A DNA stretch of 64,000 nucleotides from contig MPNI01000002.1 in NCBI GenBank assembly GCA_002238945.1, forward strand, positions 1 to 64,000, given 5' to 3'. This document shows, in pieces, positions 9,233 through 18,919 of the stretch. This DNA is from Proteobacteria bacterium bin106 (GTDB lineage: Bacteria > Bdellovibrionota_B > Oligoflexia > Oligoflexales > Bin106). Every line of letters begins with the position of its first letter. The first letter of the stretch is position 1. Below the pieces are notes generated by a model that saw nothing but the letters and a program-made list of their open reading frames with translations, did no database searches and was not told the DNA's origin. The translations under genes were made by a program, and so were the position numbers.

Positions 9233-10199
9233 GATGATCTCAAGGTATAGAGTTTGTGCCAAAATTTGCTAAAGCTTAATTTTAATAAAAGCGATCTACA
9301 TACCCATTAGCTGATGTTTGTTCTCAGAAATAGAACGCTTAACCCACGAAACGAATAGTAGCTGGAAAAATAATATAACTATTTGAATTTATTGAAAAAA
9401 ATACTTTAACTATGACACAAACACATCATATACATTAAGATAGTTCATGGATTTTTAAAACTTTTGAGCTTTGTTCGATGACTCAAATATATCTCTTCAT
9501 AAACATGTTGTTAATGATATGCTTTTGCATTATGCTTGCATTAGCAAAATAATCCGTTTAACGTGATAACTAGATCTGCTATATGTGTTATAAACATTGG
9601 ATAAGTATTATTTCATGTTTTGCGGTCCGCTAAATGTAGCCACGTTTGCAAAGAGAGACAGCAAAAAGAAACAGATAGATACAAATATACAAATAGAGAT
9701 GCGGACAAAGCGCACAGCAATAACCTACCAGAAAATGTGTCGCATAGCCTGCCTCAAGGACCTGAAAAAAAAGAGTTGAAAAAACCACCACCCATTGTAT
9801 TCATGAATATCTAGGATGCTTTCCATACAAATATGTACTATGATGAAACCATAGATAAGCATGTATTTGTAAAATAACACCCACAAGTGCGATATAATGA
9901 TGATGGATTGTGAATGATGCCTAGAAAAATCATAAGAAAACAGGTAGAGTTAACAGATAGAAGTTATAACGATCTAAAAAGATAACAGGATAAAAAAAGT
10001 AAAGAAATAAAAAAACATGAACATAAAGTCCATATGTATAAAAATATGATAAAAATGCGATAAGAATATAACAAGAAAATATAATATGTGATAGTTTTAG
10101 TGTTAAAGATATGTTAAGAATATGATAACAAGATACTGATGAAACAGAAGCCGATTGTATAGTCTAACAGGTGTGTAAATATGTTTTGGAGGGTTGTCA
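9233..10199. other. Long intergenic stretch, no convincing gene
   Basis: About 960 bases of very AT-rich DNA upstream of the AT-hook/HU gene. Two overlapping short frames (9597-9779 and 9620-9814) lack ribosome-binding sites and look accidental. Immediately before the next gene there is a good Shine-Dalgarno sequence, GGAGGG at 10188-10193. A long 5' leader is possible. Confidence 0.4.
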
Positions 10200-11090
10200 A
10201 TGCTAATGAAGAATGAAAGTTCTGCGGGAGCAAGCAGAGGAGTAAACAGAAGAACACCTCGACCGGTATCGGCTAGTAAAGCTGCTGGTGGGTTATCTTC
10301 AGGTGTAAAGAGACGAGTAGGACGGCCTAGAAAAACAGAAAGCGCAGCACCTACTAGCATGCGTAAAGTGGGACGACCTAAAAAAACAGAAAGCGCAGCA
10401 CCTACTGGTAAACGTAGAGTAGGACGACCTAAAAAAACAGAAAGCGCAGCACCTACTGGCAAACGTAAAGTGGGACGACCCAAAAAAACAGAAAGCGCAG
10501 CACCTACTGGCAAACGTAGAGTAGGACGACCTAAAAAAACAGAAAGCGCAGCACCTACTGGCAAACGTAGAGTAGGACGACCTAAAAAAACAGAAGCAGC
10601 TTTGAAACAAACCACAAGTGCTGCAAAAGCTAAGAAAAAATCTGCTGGAAAAGGAAAAGTAGGACGACCTAAAAAATCCACATCTGCTGTATCCAAGAGT
10701 GTGGTTACTAAGAAGTCCAGCGCAGCTAAAAATAAAGCAAGTGTTTTACACACACCTGTAGCCGTCAGTAAAGTGGCACCTAAGACTTTGAAAGTACGCA
10801 CAAAAACAAATGTGGTTAACATTGTCTCAGAAGCAACAGCGCTGTCACGCAATGATGTTAAGGCGGTCTTTGCAGCTTTAAGTGATCTGATTGCTTATGA
10901 TTTGGGCAAAAAAGGCCCAGGTGCGTTTTCATTATTAGGTCTTTTGAAATTGACGAGGGTACACAAAAAAGCTACTAAATCAAAAAAGACAACCAATCCT
11001 TTTACAGGAGAGCCTATGACTGTAAAAGCGAAGCCTGCACGAAAGCTTGTGAAAGTTCGTCCTTTAAAAACGTTAAAAGATTTTGTGTGA
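10200..11090 (+). CDS. AT-hook array fused to an HU-like DNA-binding domain
   Basis: Likely nucleoid-associated architectural protein. Residues about 38-165 carry seven GRP cores of the AT-hook type (VGRPKK/VGRPRK) that bind AT-rich minor groove. The first six recur every 16 residues, separated by TESAAPTGKR, and are encoded by a 48-bp DNA repeat. The C-terminal ~95 residues look HU/IHF-like: NVVNIVSEATALSRNDVKAV for the helical start, then NPFTGEPMTVKAKPARKL and VRPLKTLKDF, matching the arm and C-terminal helix of HU. ATG 10200 sits 6 bases after GGAGGG. An upstream TTG at 10194 would touch the ribosome-binding site. A strong terminator follows, so the gene is monocistronic. Confidence 0.82.
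   Translation: MLMKNESSAGASRGVNRRTPRPVSASKAAGGLSSGVKRRVGRPRKTESAAPTSMRKVGRPKKTESAAPTGKRRVGRPKKTESAAPTGKRKVGRPKKTESAAPTGKRRVGRPKKTESAAPTGKRRVGRPKKTEAALKQTTSAAKAKKKSAGKGKVGRPKKSTSAVSKSVVTKKSSAAKNKASVLHTPVAVSKVAPKTLKVRTKTNVVNIVSEATALSRNDVKAVFAALSDLIAYDLGKKGPGAFSLLGLLKLTRVHKKATKSKKTTNPFTGEPMTVKAKPARKLVKVRPLKTLKDFV
10314..10592. repeat. 48-bp tandem repeat array encoding AT-hooks
   Basis: Nearly identical 48-bp units (16 codons each), with third-position drift only in a few units and one variant unit (SMRK in place of GKRR/GKRK). The close DNA identity points to recent expansion or gene conversion. Confidence 0.92.
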
Positions 11091-11121
11091 TACGGACCTG
11101 AATGACTTCATAAGACCTCAT

Positions 11122-11165
11122 AAAAGAACCTCTTCGTTTTCATAGCTGAAGAGGTTCTTTTTTTG
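11122..11165 (+). terminator. Rho-independent terminator
   Basis: Perfect 14-bp stem (AAAAGAACCTCTTC pairing with GAAGAGGTTCTTTT), 12-base loop and a T tract, 31 bases after the AT-hook/HU gene. Confidence 0.9.
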
Positions 11166-11260
11166 TTTCATATTATGGATGATGAGAAATAAACCTACCG
11201 CCACTTTCTTGCTTGTATATAAGATGTTCCTCATCTCAGGATCATCAGCTTCTACATCTT

Positions 11261-12112
11261 CTATTTTTTCTTGCCTAAAAACCCATAAGGGTGTTTGTGG
11301 TGATGCTGGTAGAGAATGCTAAGGATATAAGACGATCCTGCTTGGCTAAAGGGATATACTTTTAGATACAGGTATAAAGGAAGCTTTGAAGATATGATAT
11401 GACCTTTATTCTTGTATTTGAAAGTACACAACCATTCTTGTTCATAAAGACGATAGCGGTGAGTTTTGTGAGATCTAACAAAGTAAAGCTCATAATGAAG
11501 GGCATACTTTTCCATGCCATAACGTCCCAAAGCCTTGTGGATAGCTTCTTTACCAGAAAAAGCCAGAGCTCCTAGAAAGTTATACAACGCCTGTGGTTCT
11601 CCTTGACTGGCTTGACTGGCTTGACTGGCATGCCTGCAAAGAACTGCCATATCATAGGGGCGTACTATCTCTGAGAGCAAACGCTTAGAGAGACGATCAG
11701 AAACATGTCTTTTTTCAATATCAACACCAAAGAAAAGCCCTTGATGAGCCGGGAAGGCGGTAGTTCTTCCAACGATCACTAGATCTTTTTTATAAGTTAT
11801 ACTCACGCAATGGTAAGGGTTTATATACACATATCCATTGTCTAGACGACGCGGTGCATATGGATAGAATAACTCACAAAGCATCCGACGTGATCTCAAA
11901 AAATTGTTGCGCCTTTGAGGATGCTTACAAGATTTCAGCCATTGTCTATCTTTGTTACATAACCTAGCAATGGTATCAACAGTAGATAGTTGGTTCTTAT
12001 TCTTATGAGTATCCTTATGCTTATTGTGCGCATGCTTTGTGATGCTGGATTTTTGAAAATAGAGAGCATACTCTGAGGTGAAAAAAAAGGGAGCTAATGA
12101 ATCCATCGACAT
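11261..12112 (-). CDS. 4'-phosphopantetheinyl transferase (Sfp/EntD type)
   Basis: Transfers phosphopantetheine from CoA to a carrier-protein serine. The two diagnostic motifs are present: GVDIEKRH (metal-binding Asp/Glu) and AFSGKEAIHKALGRYG (the F/W-S-x-KE-A-x-x-K motif). SITYKKDLVIVG corresponds to the S-x-S/T strand before them. A basic N-terminal region (RRNNFLRSRRMLCELF) matches the group's R-rich start. Length of 283 aa is at the upper end. A 9-bp DNA repeat gives the QASQASQ linker. No carrier protein or NRPS/PKS gene is adjacent, so it may serve fatty-acid ACP. The start lacks a clear ribosome-binding site. Confidence 0.82.
   Translation of the reverse strand: MSMDSLAPFFFTSEYALYFQKSSITKHAHNKHKDTHKNKNQLSTVDTIARLCNKDRQWLKSCKHPQRRNNFLRSRRMLCELFYPYAPRRLDNGYVYINPYHCVSITYKKDLVIVGRTTAFPAHQGLFFGVDIEKRHVSDRLSKRLLSEIVRPYDMAVLCRHASQASQASQGEPQALYNFLGALAFSGKEAIHKALGRYGMEKYALHYELYFVRSHKTHRYRLYEQEWLCTFKYKNKGHIISSKLPLYLYLKVYPFSQAGSSYILSILYQHHHKHPYGFLGKKK
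11602..11628. repeat. 9-bp tandem repeat x3
   Basis: Three copies of CTTGACTGG within the phosphopantetheinyl transferase gene; in-frame unit. Confidence 0.85.
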
Positions 12113-12136
12113 ACATCACATATGAGTGAAAATGGG

Positions 12137-12814
12137 TTAACTGATTTGTATAAAGATATGTTCTCGAAAATAACGCAACTCTTCGATGCTTTCTTTAATA
12201 TCATCCATTGCTCGGTGTTGACCTTTTTTGGTAGGTAAGCTCAAGTGAGGATACCACCTTTTCGATAGCTCCTTGATGGCTGAAACATCCACCAATCTAT
12301 AATGCAAATGTTGATCCACCTCAGGCATGTAACGTCTAAGAAAGCGCCTATCCTGCCACACACTGTTACCTGCCAAAGGCAGTGTCGAAGGTTTCGAGTG
12401 TTGTCGCAAAAATTCCACCGTCAACACTTCAGCTTCGGCAAGCTTTGTGGTTGATGCCAACACCTTATCCCATAAACCACTTTTTTGATGATGCTTTTGG
12501 TTCCAAGAATCCATGTTCTCTAAAACACTCAGCGGCTGATGGATGATCAGCTCAGGTCCTGTGGCCAAAATATTCAGATGTTTATCCGTTATCAATGTGG
12601 CCACTTCAATAATAAGATCACGCTGAGGATCCAAACCTGTCATTTCCAGGTCCATCCAGACAATATCAAGTGCAGGGGGTGATTCAGAATTGTGACTGTT
12701 AACCAATTTGCGCTTCTTATGTGAGGCGTTGTGGCTGCCGTTGTTTTGAGAGTTCGTACGAAAAGACATATTATTGTGCTTAGGAAAGTGCGAAGGTGGG
12801 GAGTCAAAGCTCAT
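12137..12814 (-). CDS. orn: Oligoribonuclease (DEDDh 3'-5' exonuclease)
   Basis: Degrades 2-5 nt RNA fragments (and pGpG) to mononucleotides, finishing mRNA turnover. DEDDh signatures: WMDLEMTGLDPQRDLIIEVA (first D and E), AGNSVWQDRRFLRRYMP (D), then HRAMDDIKESIEELRYF with His and the last Asp. The catalytic domain starts near residue 50. The ~48-residue Asn/His/Ser-rich N-terminal extension is unusual for a ~180-aa family, but the ATG at 12814 has AGGAG at 6-base spacing, so it is probably translated. It lies 24 bases upstream of the PPTase gene on the same strand, so co-transcription is likely. Confidence 0.94.
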   Translation of the reverse strand: MSFDSPPSHFPKHNNMSFRTNSQNNGSHNASHKKRKLVNSHNSESPPALDIVWMDLEMTGLDPQRDLIIEVATLITDKHLNILATGPELIIHQPLSVLENMDSWNQKHHQKSGLWDKVLASTTKLAEAEVLTVEFLRQHSKPSTLPLAGNSVWQDRRFLRRYMPEVDQHLHYRLVDVSAIKELSKRWYPHLSLPTKKGQHRAMDDIKESIEELRYFREHIFIQIS

Positions 12815-13338
12815 CCAAGGCTCCTAGAAAAGTAACGTGTAATTAGCATCATTGCTAAAATAAAGACCATCAGACCATATCGGTACTATCATAGTCTATC
12901 CTTGAGATGAGACAACAACAACCTTAGTGCACTACTCTCAAACGGTTTATGTTACTCTTTCTAAGGCTACTATCTCTAATACTATCCAGTACTAACAGAG
13001 TTTCTAAACCGTCCTAAATGGTATAAAGAATATAGATGATATCAAGATATAAACACATGGTAAAATACAAAGAATATACAGACACGAAAAAATAGGCAGC
13101 ATTTTCTAAGTTTTGTAGAAAGTTTTGCTCTTTTTAAACCGTTAACGCTGGGGACAAGAAGATAGAGAGACAGGTAGACAGAAAACCATGCAGAAAGAAA
13201 GTACTGTGTTTTTGTGGTCTACCATAATCTTTTGATCATCTCTTAACTGAGAATAGATCACCAAGAGATGGCTATGAGATATATCTTAGAAATATGTAAA
13301 TGGTAAATATTAAGGATACTAAGGAAAGTAGGGTAGCT
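12815..13338. other. Intergenic region between divergent genes
   Basis: About 520 AT-rich bases separating orn (minus) from the DsbA-like gene (plus). It should hold both promoters, but I could not pick out a confident -35/-10 pair. No RNA gene seen. Confidence 0.35.
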
Positions 13339-14484
13339 ATGAAAGCTCAATGCATATGGATAGTGAGAGTATTGGTATTATTGATACTGCTTCCTGTGGG
13401 AGCGGGATATGGACAAACAACAGAAAAAAAAGTAACCAAGGATACTGATGCTACAACGTTTATGTTAAAGAGTGACACCACGATCTATACGCTAAATGGA
13501 AAGTCTATGACTTTAGAAGAACTCAAGCGTAGCAATCCTAAAGCTATCTATGATCTGGAAACCAAAGTGTATCAAGAGATGTTCAACTTGATGCGACAGC
13601 AGTACTTTACAACTTATTTTGAAAAACTAGCCAAAAAGTCTGGCAAGAGTGTCACAGAGGTACAAGACGAATATTTTGCTAAAAAGTTAAAAGAAAATAG
13701 CAAGCTCCTTGATCAAAGGGTAGAGGATTTCTTAAAAAATAACTCCAATCATCCAGACCTTGCCTCAAAGAGCAAAAAAGAGCAAAAGAAAATGGTGAGG
13801 GATAGCTTTGAAGGACAGGTCAGGCAACAAAGTGTAAGTGACTTTATGGATGATGCGATGCGCAGTGGCCAGATGGTCTTTATGTTACCTCTACCAAAAC
13901 TTCCAGCTATTCAATTTACAATGCACGAAGATGAGTATACTCGTTATGGAGAAAAGCCTGAAGATGAAGGCAAATCTTTTGGTTGCCAAGGAGATCAATG
14001 CCCAGTAACCATCATAGAGTATTCGGGTTTTCAATGTCCCGCTTGTGCTTCTATCATTCCCATAACCTCTAAAATCATGAAAAAGAATAAAGGGAAAGTA
14101 CGCTGGATTGTTCGTGATTTCCCTTTTTCTCATCATCGCCGTAGTCGGCCAGCTGCTATAGCAGCTGGCTGTGCTTATGAGCAAGGAAAGTACTGGCAGA
14201 TGTATCATGCCTTGTTTAAAAATCAAAGTGATCTAAGTGATAAGTCTTTTGTGATGCATGCCAAGAAACTTGGCATATACAACAATAAATTTAAGGACTG
14301 TCAAGCAAAACCCGAGAAGGTAGGTGAAAGAGTTGATCGTAATCTTGCAAGTGCAACGAAACATGGGATGAATTCAACTCCTTCGTTTTACGTAAACGGT
14401 CGTTATTTACAAGTACGTAGTGGTGATGATTTTCAAGCAGCCATCGATAGAGAATTAGCTGAGGCAAAACAAGCAAGTAAATAA
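13339..14484 (+). CDS. Secreted DsbA-family thiol oxidoreductase
   Basis: Periplasmic thioredoxin-fold protein. A signal peptide (IWIVRVLVLLILLPVGAGYG) is followed by a Lys-rich helical domain of about 150 residues. The C-terminal DsbA-like domain has active site CPAC at residues 233-236, a preceding IIEYSGFQ strand, RDFPF with the inserted helices, and the cis-Pro segment NSTPSFYVNGR. The helical domain resembles the SurA-like N-terminal regions seen in delta-proteobacterial DsbA fusions. I chose ATG 13339: the longer frame from 13300 would place 13 residues before the signal peptide. No partner DsbB is nearby. Confidence 0.86.
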   Translation: MKAQCIWIVRVLVLLILLPVGAGYGQTTEKKVTKDTDATTFMLKSDTTIYTLNGKSMTLEELKRSNPKAIYDLETKVYQEMFNLMRQQYFTTYFEKLAKKSGKSVTEVQDEYFAKKLKENSKLLDQRVEDFLKNNSNHPDLASKSKKEQKKMVRDSFEGQVRQQSVSDFMDDAMRSGQMVFMLPLPKLPAIQFTMHEDEYTRYGEKPEDEGKSFGCQGDQCPVTIIEYSGFQCPACASIIPITSKIMKKNKGKVRWIVRDFPFSHHRRSRPAAIAAGCAYEQGKYWQMYHALFKNQSDLSDKSFVMHAKKLGIYNNKFKDCQAKPEKVGERVDRNLASATKHGMNSTPSFYVNGRYLQVRSGDDFQAAIDRELAEAKQASK

Positions 14485-14575
14485 TAAAATAATGAGTAAA
14501 CCCAGCTGCTGTGATATATAGACCCCCTGAAGTTAACTAGAGAGTGTCTGAGGTTAACTAGAGAAGGAACGAGGA

Positions 14576-14986
14576 ATGGAACAAAGAGAAAGAGATAACC
14601 GTAAGATTTCTCGTATTCGCCTCCAAGAACCTCTTGAGGTAAGTTTGGCAAGTATTGGTAGTAGCCTCATCTACACCCTTATGACCAATGATATATCCTC
14701 TCAAGGATTTTTTTTTGAATTTGAATCACCAGCACGATTTCCTTTCCTCCCCTCTTCGATCCTAGAGATATGGCTAAAAATACCTGACGGTGAAAAGATT
14801 TTTTTAAATGGCAAGATGGCTCGAGTGGTTCATTCTATGGAATCACAAGGTGAGCTGCGCAAAGGGATAGCCATCAGTATCATTCAAATATCACCAGAAG
14901 ATAAACGTGCCTTAAAAAACTTCATCGAAAAACAACAAGAAAAGAATCACTCCATGGATTATTCTGAAGTAGTTGGTGCTGCTTAA
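14576..14986 (+). CDS. PilZ-domain protein (likely c-di-GMP receptor)
   Basis: Single PilZ domain of 136 residues. The c-di-GMP-binding RxxxR is seen as RKISR near residue 9, and the (D/N)xSxxG motif as NDISSQGFFFE near residue 40. The rest fits the six-strand barrel, ending in a helix EDKRALKNFIEKQQEK. By family knowledge it could bind c-di-GMP and act on motility, surface attachment or a partner protein. GAAGGAACGAGGA precedes the ATG. It lies 90 bases after the DsbA-like gene, and the gap holds two GTTAACTAGAGA copies. Confidence 0.78.
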   Translation: MEQRERDNRKISRIRLQEPLEVSLASIGSSLIYTLMTNDISSQGFFFEFESPARFPFLPSSILEIWLKIPDGEKIFLNGKMARVVHSMESQGELRKGIAISIIQISPEDKRALKNFIEKQQEKNHSMDYSEVVGAA

Positions 14987-15431
14987 ACAACATGACATCA
15001 GCTTTGATGGTACATAACTCACTTAGGTGCTCTACGCAACGAGACGAACCCCTTAACCACGACAAACTAACACATAGACAATAAGAAAAGACAATAAAAA
15101 GAACCCAAGCCAAAAGAGTCAAAAGCTTGCTTTTTGGATCCTTCTGTGCTAGGGTAGCTCAGAGAGTGTCGCTTTGGTATATGCTTTTATCTTTATATAC
15201 CCCCTCACTCGTTACATCACTGTTCATCCATGGCTATTTACCCTGTGTTCTTATAAGGACGTTTTCTGTCCTGATTTTTCCTATGTTTCAGCTTTCTGTA
15301 ACACGTGACACGAGATTCTTTGTTGTTCTTTCAAAGATCTTAAGGCAAAAAGCATTAACGTAAAAAGCTTTAGCATTTTCATGCCCAAAAGACATATCAC
15401 ATCTAAAATCTTCTTTGTCGGAGTAACCATA
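14987..15431. other. Intergenic stretch
   Basis: About 440 bases with a 78-codon frame (15127-15363) that lacks a ribosome-binding site and is not convincing. No RNA gene or terminator seen. Confidence 0.35.
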
Positions 15432-16670
15432 ATGCTTTCAAGAATGACACAATCAAGCTATATCAAAAATGTTATGATCGGATGGATCACTCTCACGGGG
15501 TTATCTTTATGTGCTTTCAAAGCAATGGCTTCACCCAACCCAACCGTAACATATGCACCTTTTATGGACCTAACCGTTTCCACAACAAATCAGACCCAGG
15601 ATAACAATGAAATAACACGAGCCTTTCATAAGACATTTCCTCATTTCTCATCTCCTATGTCTCAAGAGCAGATAGATGAAATACGCGCTATTACTTTGAT
15701 GCACTTTCCAGACCTAGCTGAAGAAACATTATTCAATCGTGAAGTTTTCTATTTGTATTACTATATACAAAAATTTCAACAATTATCTACAAGCGATCTC
15801 AATAATAGGCTACTTTCTTTAAAACTATCTGATGTTTTCCCTTCTTCTGAAAATACAGCTTTGCTATTCCATGATGGTAACTTGGGGGTTATTCCAGGAT
15901 TTAAAAAACTGTTTAATAATAGTCAAGAATATATGAAAAAATTTATAAAACATGTTCATAAAGAAGATATTGATAAAGGCTTTTTTGATATCGAGCACAA
16001 TAATTTATTGCAACTTGATTATAAAACTATTCTAGGTGTGTTTTTTGGAGGTGTATTGCATTTTGATGAAGATCTTCCTGAAGAACTTCGTAATAAAATC
16101 CCTGCATCATGGCAAAACAATAGTGATGGATTGTACAGTGATACACAGATGTATTTAACCCAAGACCTTTATTATTATCTTACCTATGTTTTTTTGTATA
16201 CCCAAATAGCAGGTGATTATTACAAGTTTCCTGAAACAATGTCTTTGCAGCAATTGCTACTCGTAGCTGATATACTACACACCTACCTACCGATTCATTT
16301 CCTGAATTATATTCAATATACCACCTATACATGTTCAGGATGTAAAATCACTCAAAAACAGGCTTTAAAGATCTATGAACAATTAGGAGACTTTTTACTT
16401 CATCGCAGAAAGTCTCAACACTCTCATGATGGTTATCTGCCTTTACAGCGTTTATTTTCAAACACAAATATGGCCTATTCGATGGCAAAAATAAATATTG
16501 CAGATCAACCGGCTTATCTGCATCTGTTTTTAGCCAAGGTCTTAGGATTACAAGACATCGAACTTGCAAAGCTCGCTCAGCTTTACCCAACCATTTCTGA
16601 AGATGATATGAGCCAAATTTTAAAAAGCATGACACATACTTTGATTGTTAACAACTCCCCTTTTCCATAA
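15432..16670 (+). CDS. Secreted hypothetical protein
   Basis: Unrecognised exported protein of about 412 residues. Signal peptide: MIGWITLTGLSLCAFKAMA with probable cleavage before SPNP. The mature part is helical and rich in Leu, Tyr and Gln (YLYYYIQKFQQLSTSDLN; LYYYLTYVFLYTQIAGDYY), with a CSGC pair in YTCSGCKITQKQALKIYEQL that could form a disulfide or bind metal. ATG 15432 has GGAG eight bases upstream; an upstream in-frame ATG at 15381 would put extra residues before the signal. It stands alone, with no operon partner. Confidence 0.65.
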   Translation: MLSRMTQSSYIKNVMIGWITLTGLSLCAFKAMASPNPTVTYAPFMDLTVSTTNQTQDNNEITRAFHKTFPHFSSPMSQEQIDEIRAITLMHFPDLAEETLFNREVFYLYYYIQKFQQLSTSDLNNRLLSLKLSDVFPSSENTALLFHDGNLGVIPGFKKLFNNSQEYMKKFIKHVHKEDIDKGFFDIEHNNLLQLDYKTILGVFFGGVLHFDEDLPEELRNKIPASWQNNSDGLYSDTQMYLTQDLYYYLTYVFLYTQIAGDYYKFPETMSLQQLLLVADILHTYLPIHFLNYIQYTTYTCSGCKITQKQALKIYEQLGDFLLHRRKSQHSHDGYLPLQRLFSNTNMAYSMAKINIADQPAYLHLFLAKVLGLQDIELAKLAQLYPTISEDDMSQILKSMTHTLIVNNSPFP

Positions 16671-17118
16671 GATCTCACCTCATAAAGGATAGAAAGTAGG
16701 TGATTTTAAAAGCCAGTCCTCAATAGAGATGATGCGGGCACTGAGACTTCGATGTTTTTATACCAAAAACACCCACACAATCCCTTAGTCATCATCTCTC
16801 AAACACTACCATTTCCAAACAAACCGATCTCATCTCCCATTACCTACGAGCAAGCACTTATTGACATGTAATCCCCTCTTAAAAAGAGTTGATCTACAAC
16901 ACCACTCTCTTCCCATTGTCCCGAGCTATCTCCAACAAAACCCATCATGATAAGCACTTATCTCAGCTATCTTTATAGATGGCAAAAATGAGCGAAAAAA
17001 CCTTATACTTATATAAAACAGTCCGATAAGGATCGGCCTGATCGTCGAGGTATATGCAACGGAGGCAAGACCACCAAGTGATAAAAGATAAAATAGGTAT
17101 TCCAAACGAGTTTGCACC
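16671..17118. other. Intergenic stretch, nothing identified
   Basis: About 450 bases between two exported-protein genes; only shadow frames and no hairpin followed by a T tract. Confidence 0.35.
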
Positions 17119-17775
17119 ATGATACGTCTGCTCCACTCCACGTTTTCTTTGATTCCAAGCACGGAATTCAACAAAACACGTAGCAGTCAGCAACGGAACC
17201 AACATATATCCCGCCTCTTCTATCTTTGCTGTACAGCAGCTTTTGTACTTTCTATGACAAGCTGCAAGCCCTTTGGCAATAGCAGCACGAAACTTCAAGG
17301 CGCAAACTGCCTTCTCAATAAAACCATCGAATCATTCAGTGTTTTTGTAGCCATAGGCAACTTCGATCTTGGCAATGTCAACTACCATTTTGAATTCTCT
17401 GAAAACTTCTACATCCCTTATATCTATGGCCAATACACACCCAACAATGCCGATCAAAACCGTATCATTGGCTGGGATATGCAAAGAGGCTTGAAGGTTC
17501 AAGATAAACTGAAATACCTCAAAGCAGAATACATCACACCATGCCTAGGAAATGACTATTGGGCCTCAAGAGGCGATAATAACTGGCCTCAAGATCCAAC
17601 TATTCGTATTGATGTCAATAGTGTTCCCTTCTTTCAAGCCACCTTTCAACCCATGATCATTGACCTACCTGATGCCTGTAGTCAACAAGGCAAAAAAGCC
17701 AAGAAAGTGGTTATCGAAAAAGTCACACTTGCGAGCAACCCCACCTACGCTGAACACAGAAGACTTTGCAACTAA
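17119..17775 (+). CDS. Putative lipoprotein
   Basis: 218-codon frame with a hydrophobic segment and lipobox-like end (FVLSMTSC, Cys near residue 49). The n-region before it is unusually long, so the true start may be a later non-ATG codon, but none has a good ribosome-binding site. The mature part has several Cys residues (ANCLLN, TPCLGN, DACSQQ, RLCN) and aromatic strands such as NVNYHFEFSENFYIPYIYGQ. No family recognised. Confidence 0.55.
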   Translation: MIRLLHSTFSLIPSTEFNKTRSSQQRNQHISRLFYLCCTAAFVLSMTSCKPFGNSSTKLQGANCLLNKTIESFSVFVAIGNFDLGNVNYHFEFSENFYIPYIYGQYTPNNADQNRIIGWDMQRGLKVQDKLKYLKAEYITPCLGNDYWASRGDNNWPQDPTIRIDVNSVPFFQATFQPMIIDLPDACSQQGKKAKKVVIEKVTLASNPTYAEHRRLCN

Positions 17776-18137
17776 ACCCAACACAACTGCCCTGTGGATA
17801 ACTCACCCATAAAGCTGGCAGCCATCTTGCCAATCCCCCCAACAAAAAACATAACATTGTGCAAGCAAAAAATGTCTTAGCATCATTATATGTCTTTTTC
17901 TATCACCATCTAATCATATATAACTCTTTGTTATCATTATATTTTTCCTAAAATAGCACTCTTTCTAGCCTCTCCCCCACTACCCTTTCAAAACCCAGAA
18001 CACTCCATCCATACATCCCTGTCATAGCCACAAAAATCTCACCCCAAAAAAATATCCACAGGCACAACAAGACCTGTGGATAACTTTAAGCAGGATACAA
18101 AACCGAGCTTATATGAAAAATATGTACCAGCTTTCCG
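17776..18137. other. Intergenic stretch with rplT terminator
   Basis: About 360 bases, C-rich on the plus strand. The only clear element is the terminator for the ribosomal-protein operon at 18046-18082. Confidence 0.5.
18046..18082 (-). terminator. Rho-independent terminator of rpmI-rplT
   Basis: Perfect 10-bp stem (TATCCACAGG/CCTGTGGATA), 10-base loop and a run of seven T on the minus strand, about 55 bases after rplT. Confidence 0.88.
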
Positions 18138-18497
18138 TTAAGCTGCCAGAGCTTTTTTAGAAACTTTGACCAACTCCGCAAAAGCATTCTCGTCACGAAC
18201 AGCGTAGTCTGCTAGAACGCTACGATCCAACTCCACACCAGCACGTTGCAGGCCATACATAAACTGCGAATACTTCAAGCCATGAGCACGTGCAGCAGCA
18301 TTGATACGAACAATCCAAAGACGCCTAAACTCACGCTTCTTCACCCGACGATCACGATAAGCATAAGACAGTGCACGATGCACGACATGCACAGCACTAC
18401 GGAAATTACGGTGCCTCGTGCCCCGAAACCCCTTTGCTAAGTTAAGTACACGTTTGCGACGACGATTGGCTTTAAAACCACGTGTAACTCTAGACAT
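18138..18497 (-). CDS. rplT: 50S ribosomal protein L20
   Basis: Large-subunit assembly protein that binds 23S rRNA and in many bacteria represses its own operon. Typical L20: basic N-terminus ([20 protein letters not shown]), [13 protein letters not shown] and the C-terminal [15 protein letters not shown]. 119 residues, normal length. It follows rpmI by 52 bases, and a terminator follows. Confidence 0.98.
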   Translation of the reverse strand: MSRVTRGFKANRRRKRVLNLAKGFRGTRHRNFRSAVHVVHRALSYAYRDRRVKKREFRRLWIVRINAAARAHGLKYSQFMYGLQRAGVELDRSVLADYAVRDENAFAELVKVSKKALAA

Positions 18498-18549
18498 ATA
18501 CCTTACCTCTTTTTACTGGCTTGCTTAACTAGCTTGTTCATCATTATCA

Positions 18550-18744
18550 TTACAACGCCAAACAACGCCGAACGTTCTTCATATCACTAGCGTGAACAAA
18601 AGATCCTTTTTTCAAACGATTCTTTCGCAAACGAGATTTTTTTGTCAGAATGTGCTCTTTAAAAGCGCTAGCACGTTTAATACGACCAGAAGCTGTCACT
18701 CGAAAACGCTTCGCAGCTGCTTTGCGTGTTTTCATCTTGGGCAT
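18550..18744 (-). CDS. rpmI: 50S ribosomal protein L35
   Basis: Full-length 64-residue L35, starting [14 protein letters not shown], with [16 protein letters not shown] in the middle. It pairs with rplT as usual, but infC is not upstream: the next gene on this strand is an exported hypothetical. The customary infC-rpmI-rplT operon has therefore been split here. Confidence 0.97.
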   Translation of the reverse strand: MPKMKTRKAAAKRFRVTASGRIKRASAFKEHILTKKSRLRKNRLKKGSFVHASDMKNVRRCLAL

Positions 18745-18919
18745 CTTATACCATCCCTACTCATATAAACATTTATAAACATTCATAAACATGATTTTCT
18801 ACAGTTAGTTACACGTTCAAGTTACAAAAACTGCAAAACAATAAGCTTGAAGCTTAACAAAGCTAGCATAAAAAAACAAGCCCTAACACTCAAGTATTGG
18901 CTTTATCTTACTCCATCAC

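Noticed and set aside
9597-9814. Two overlapping short plus-strand frames (60 and 64 codons).
   Set aside because: No ribosome-binding site, no signal peptide or motif, and two frames compete over the same AT-rich DNA.
10314-10592. Considered as a CRISPR array because of regular 48-bp repeats.
   Set aside because: There are no unique spacers; the whole unit repeats and codes for AT-hooks. No cas genes in the window.
10103-10852. 249-codon minus-strand frame opposite the AT-hook gene.
   Set aside because: Shadow created by the 48-bp repeat. The plus frame has recognisable AT-hooks, an HU-like domain, a ribosome-binding site and a terminator.
15127-15363. 78-codon plus-strand frame with hydrophobic residues.
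   Set aside because: No ribosome-binding site or coherent membrane pattern; likely chance.
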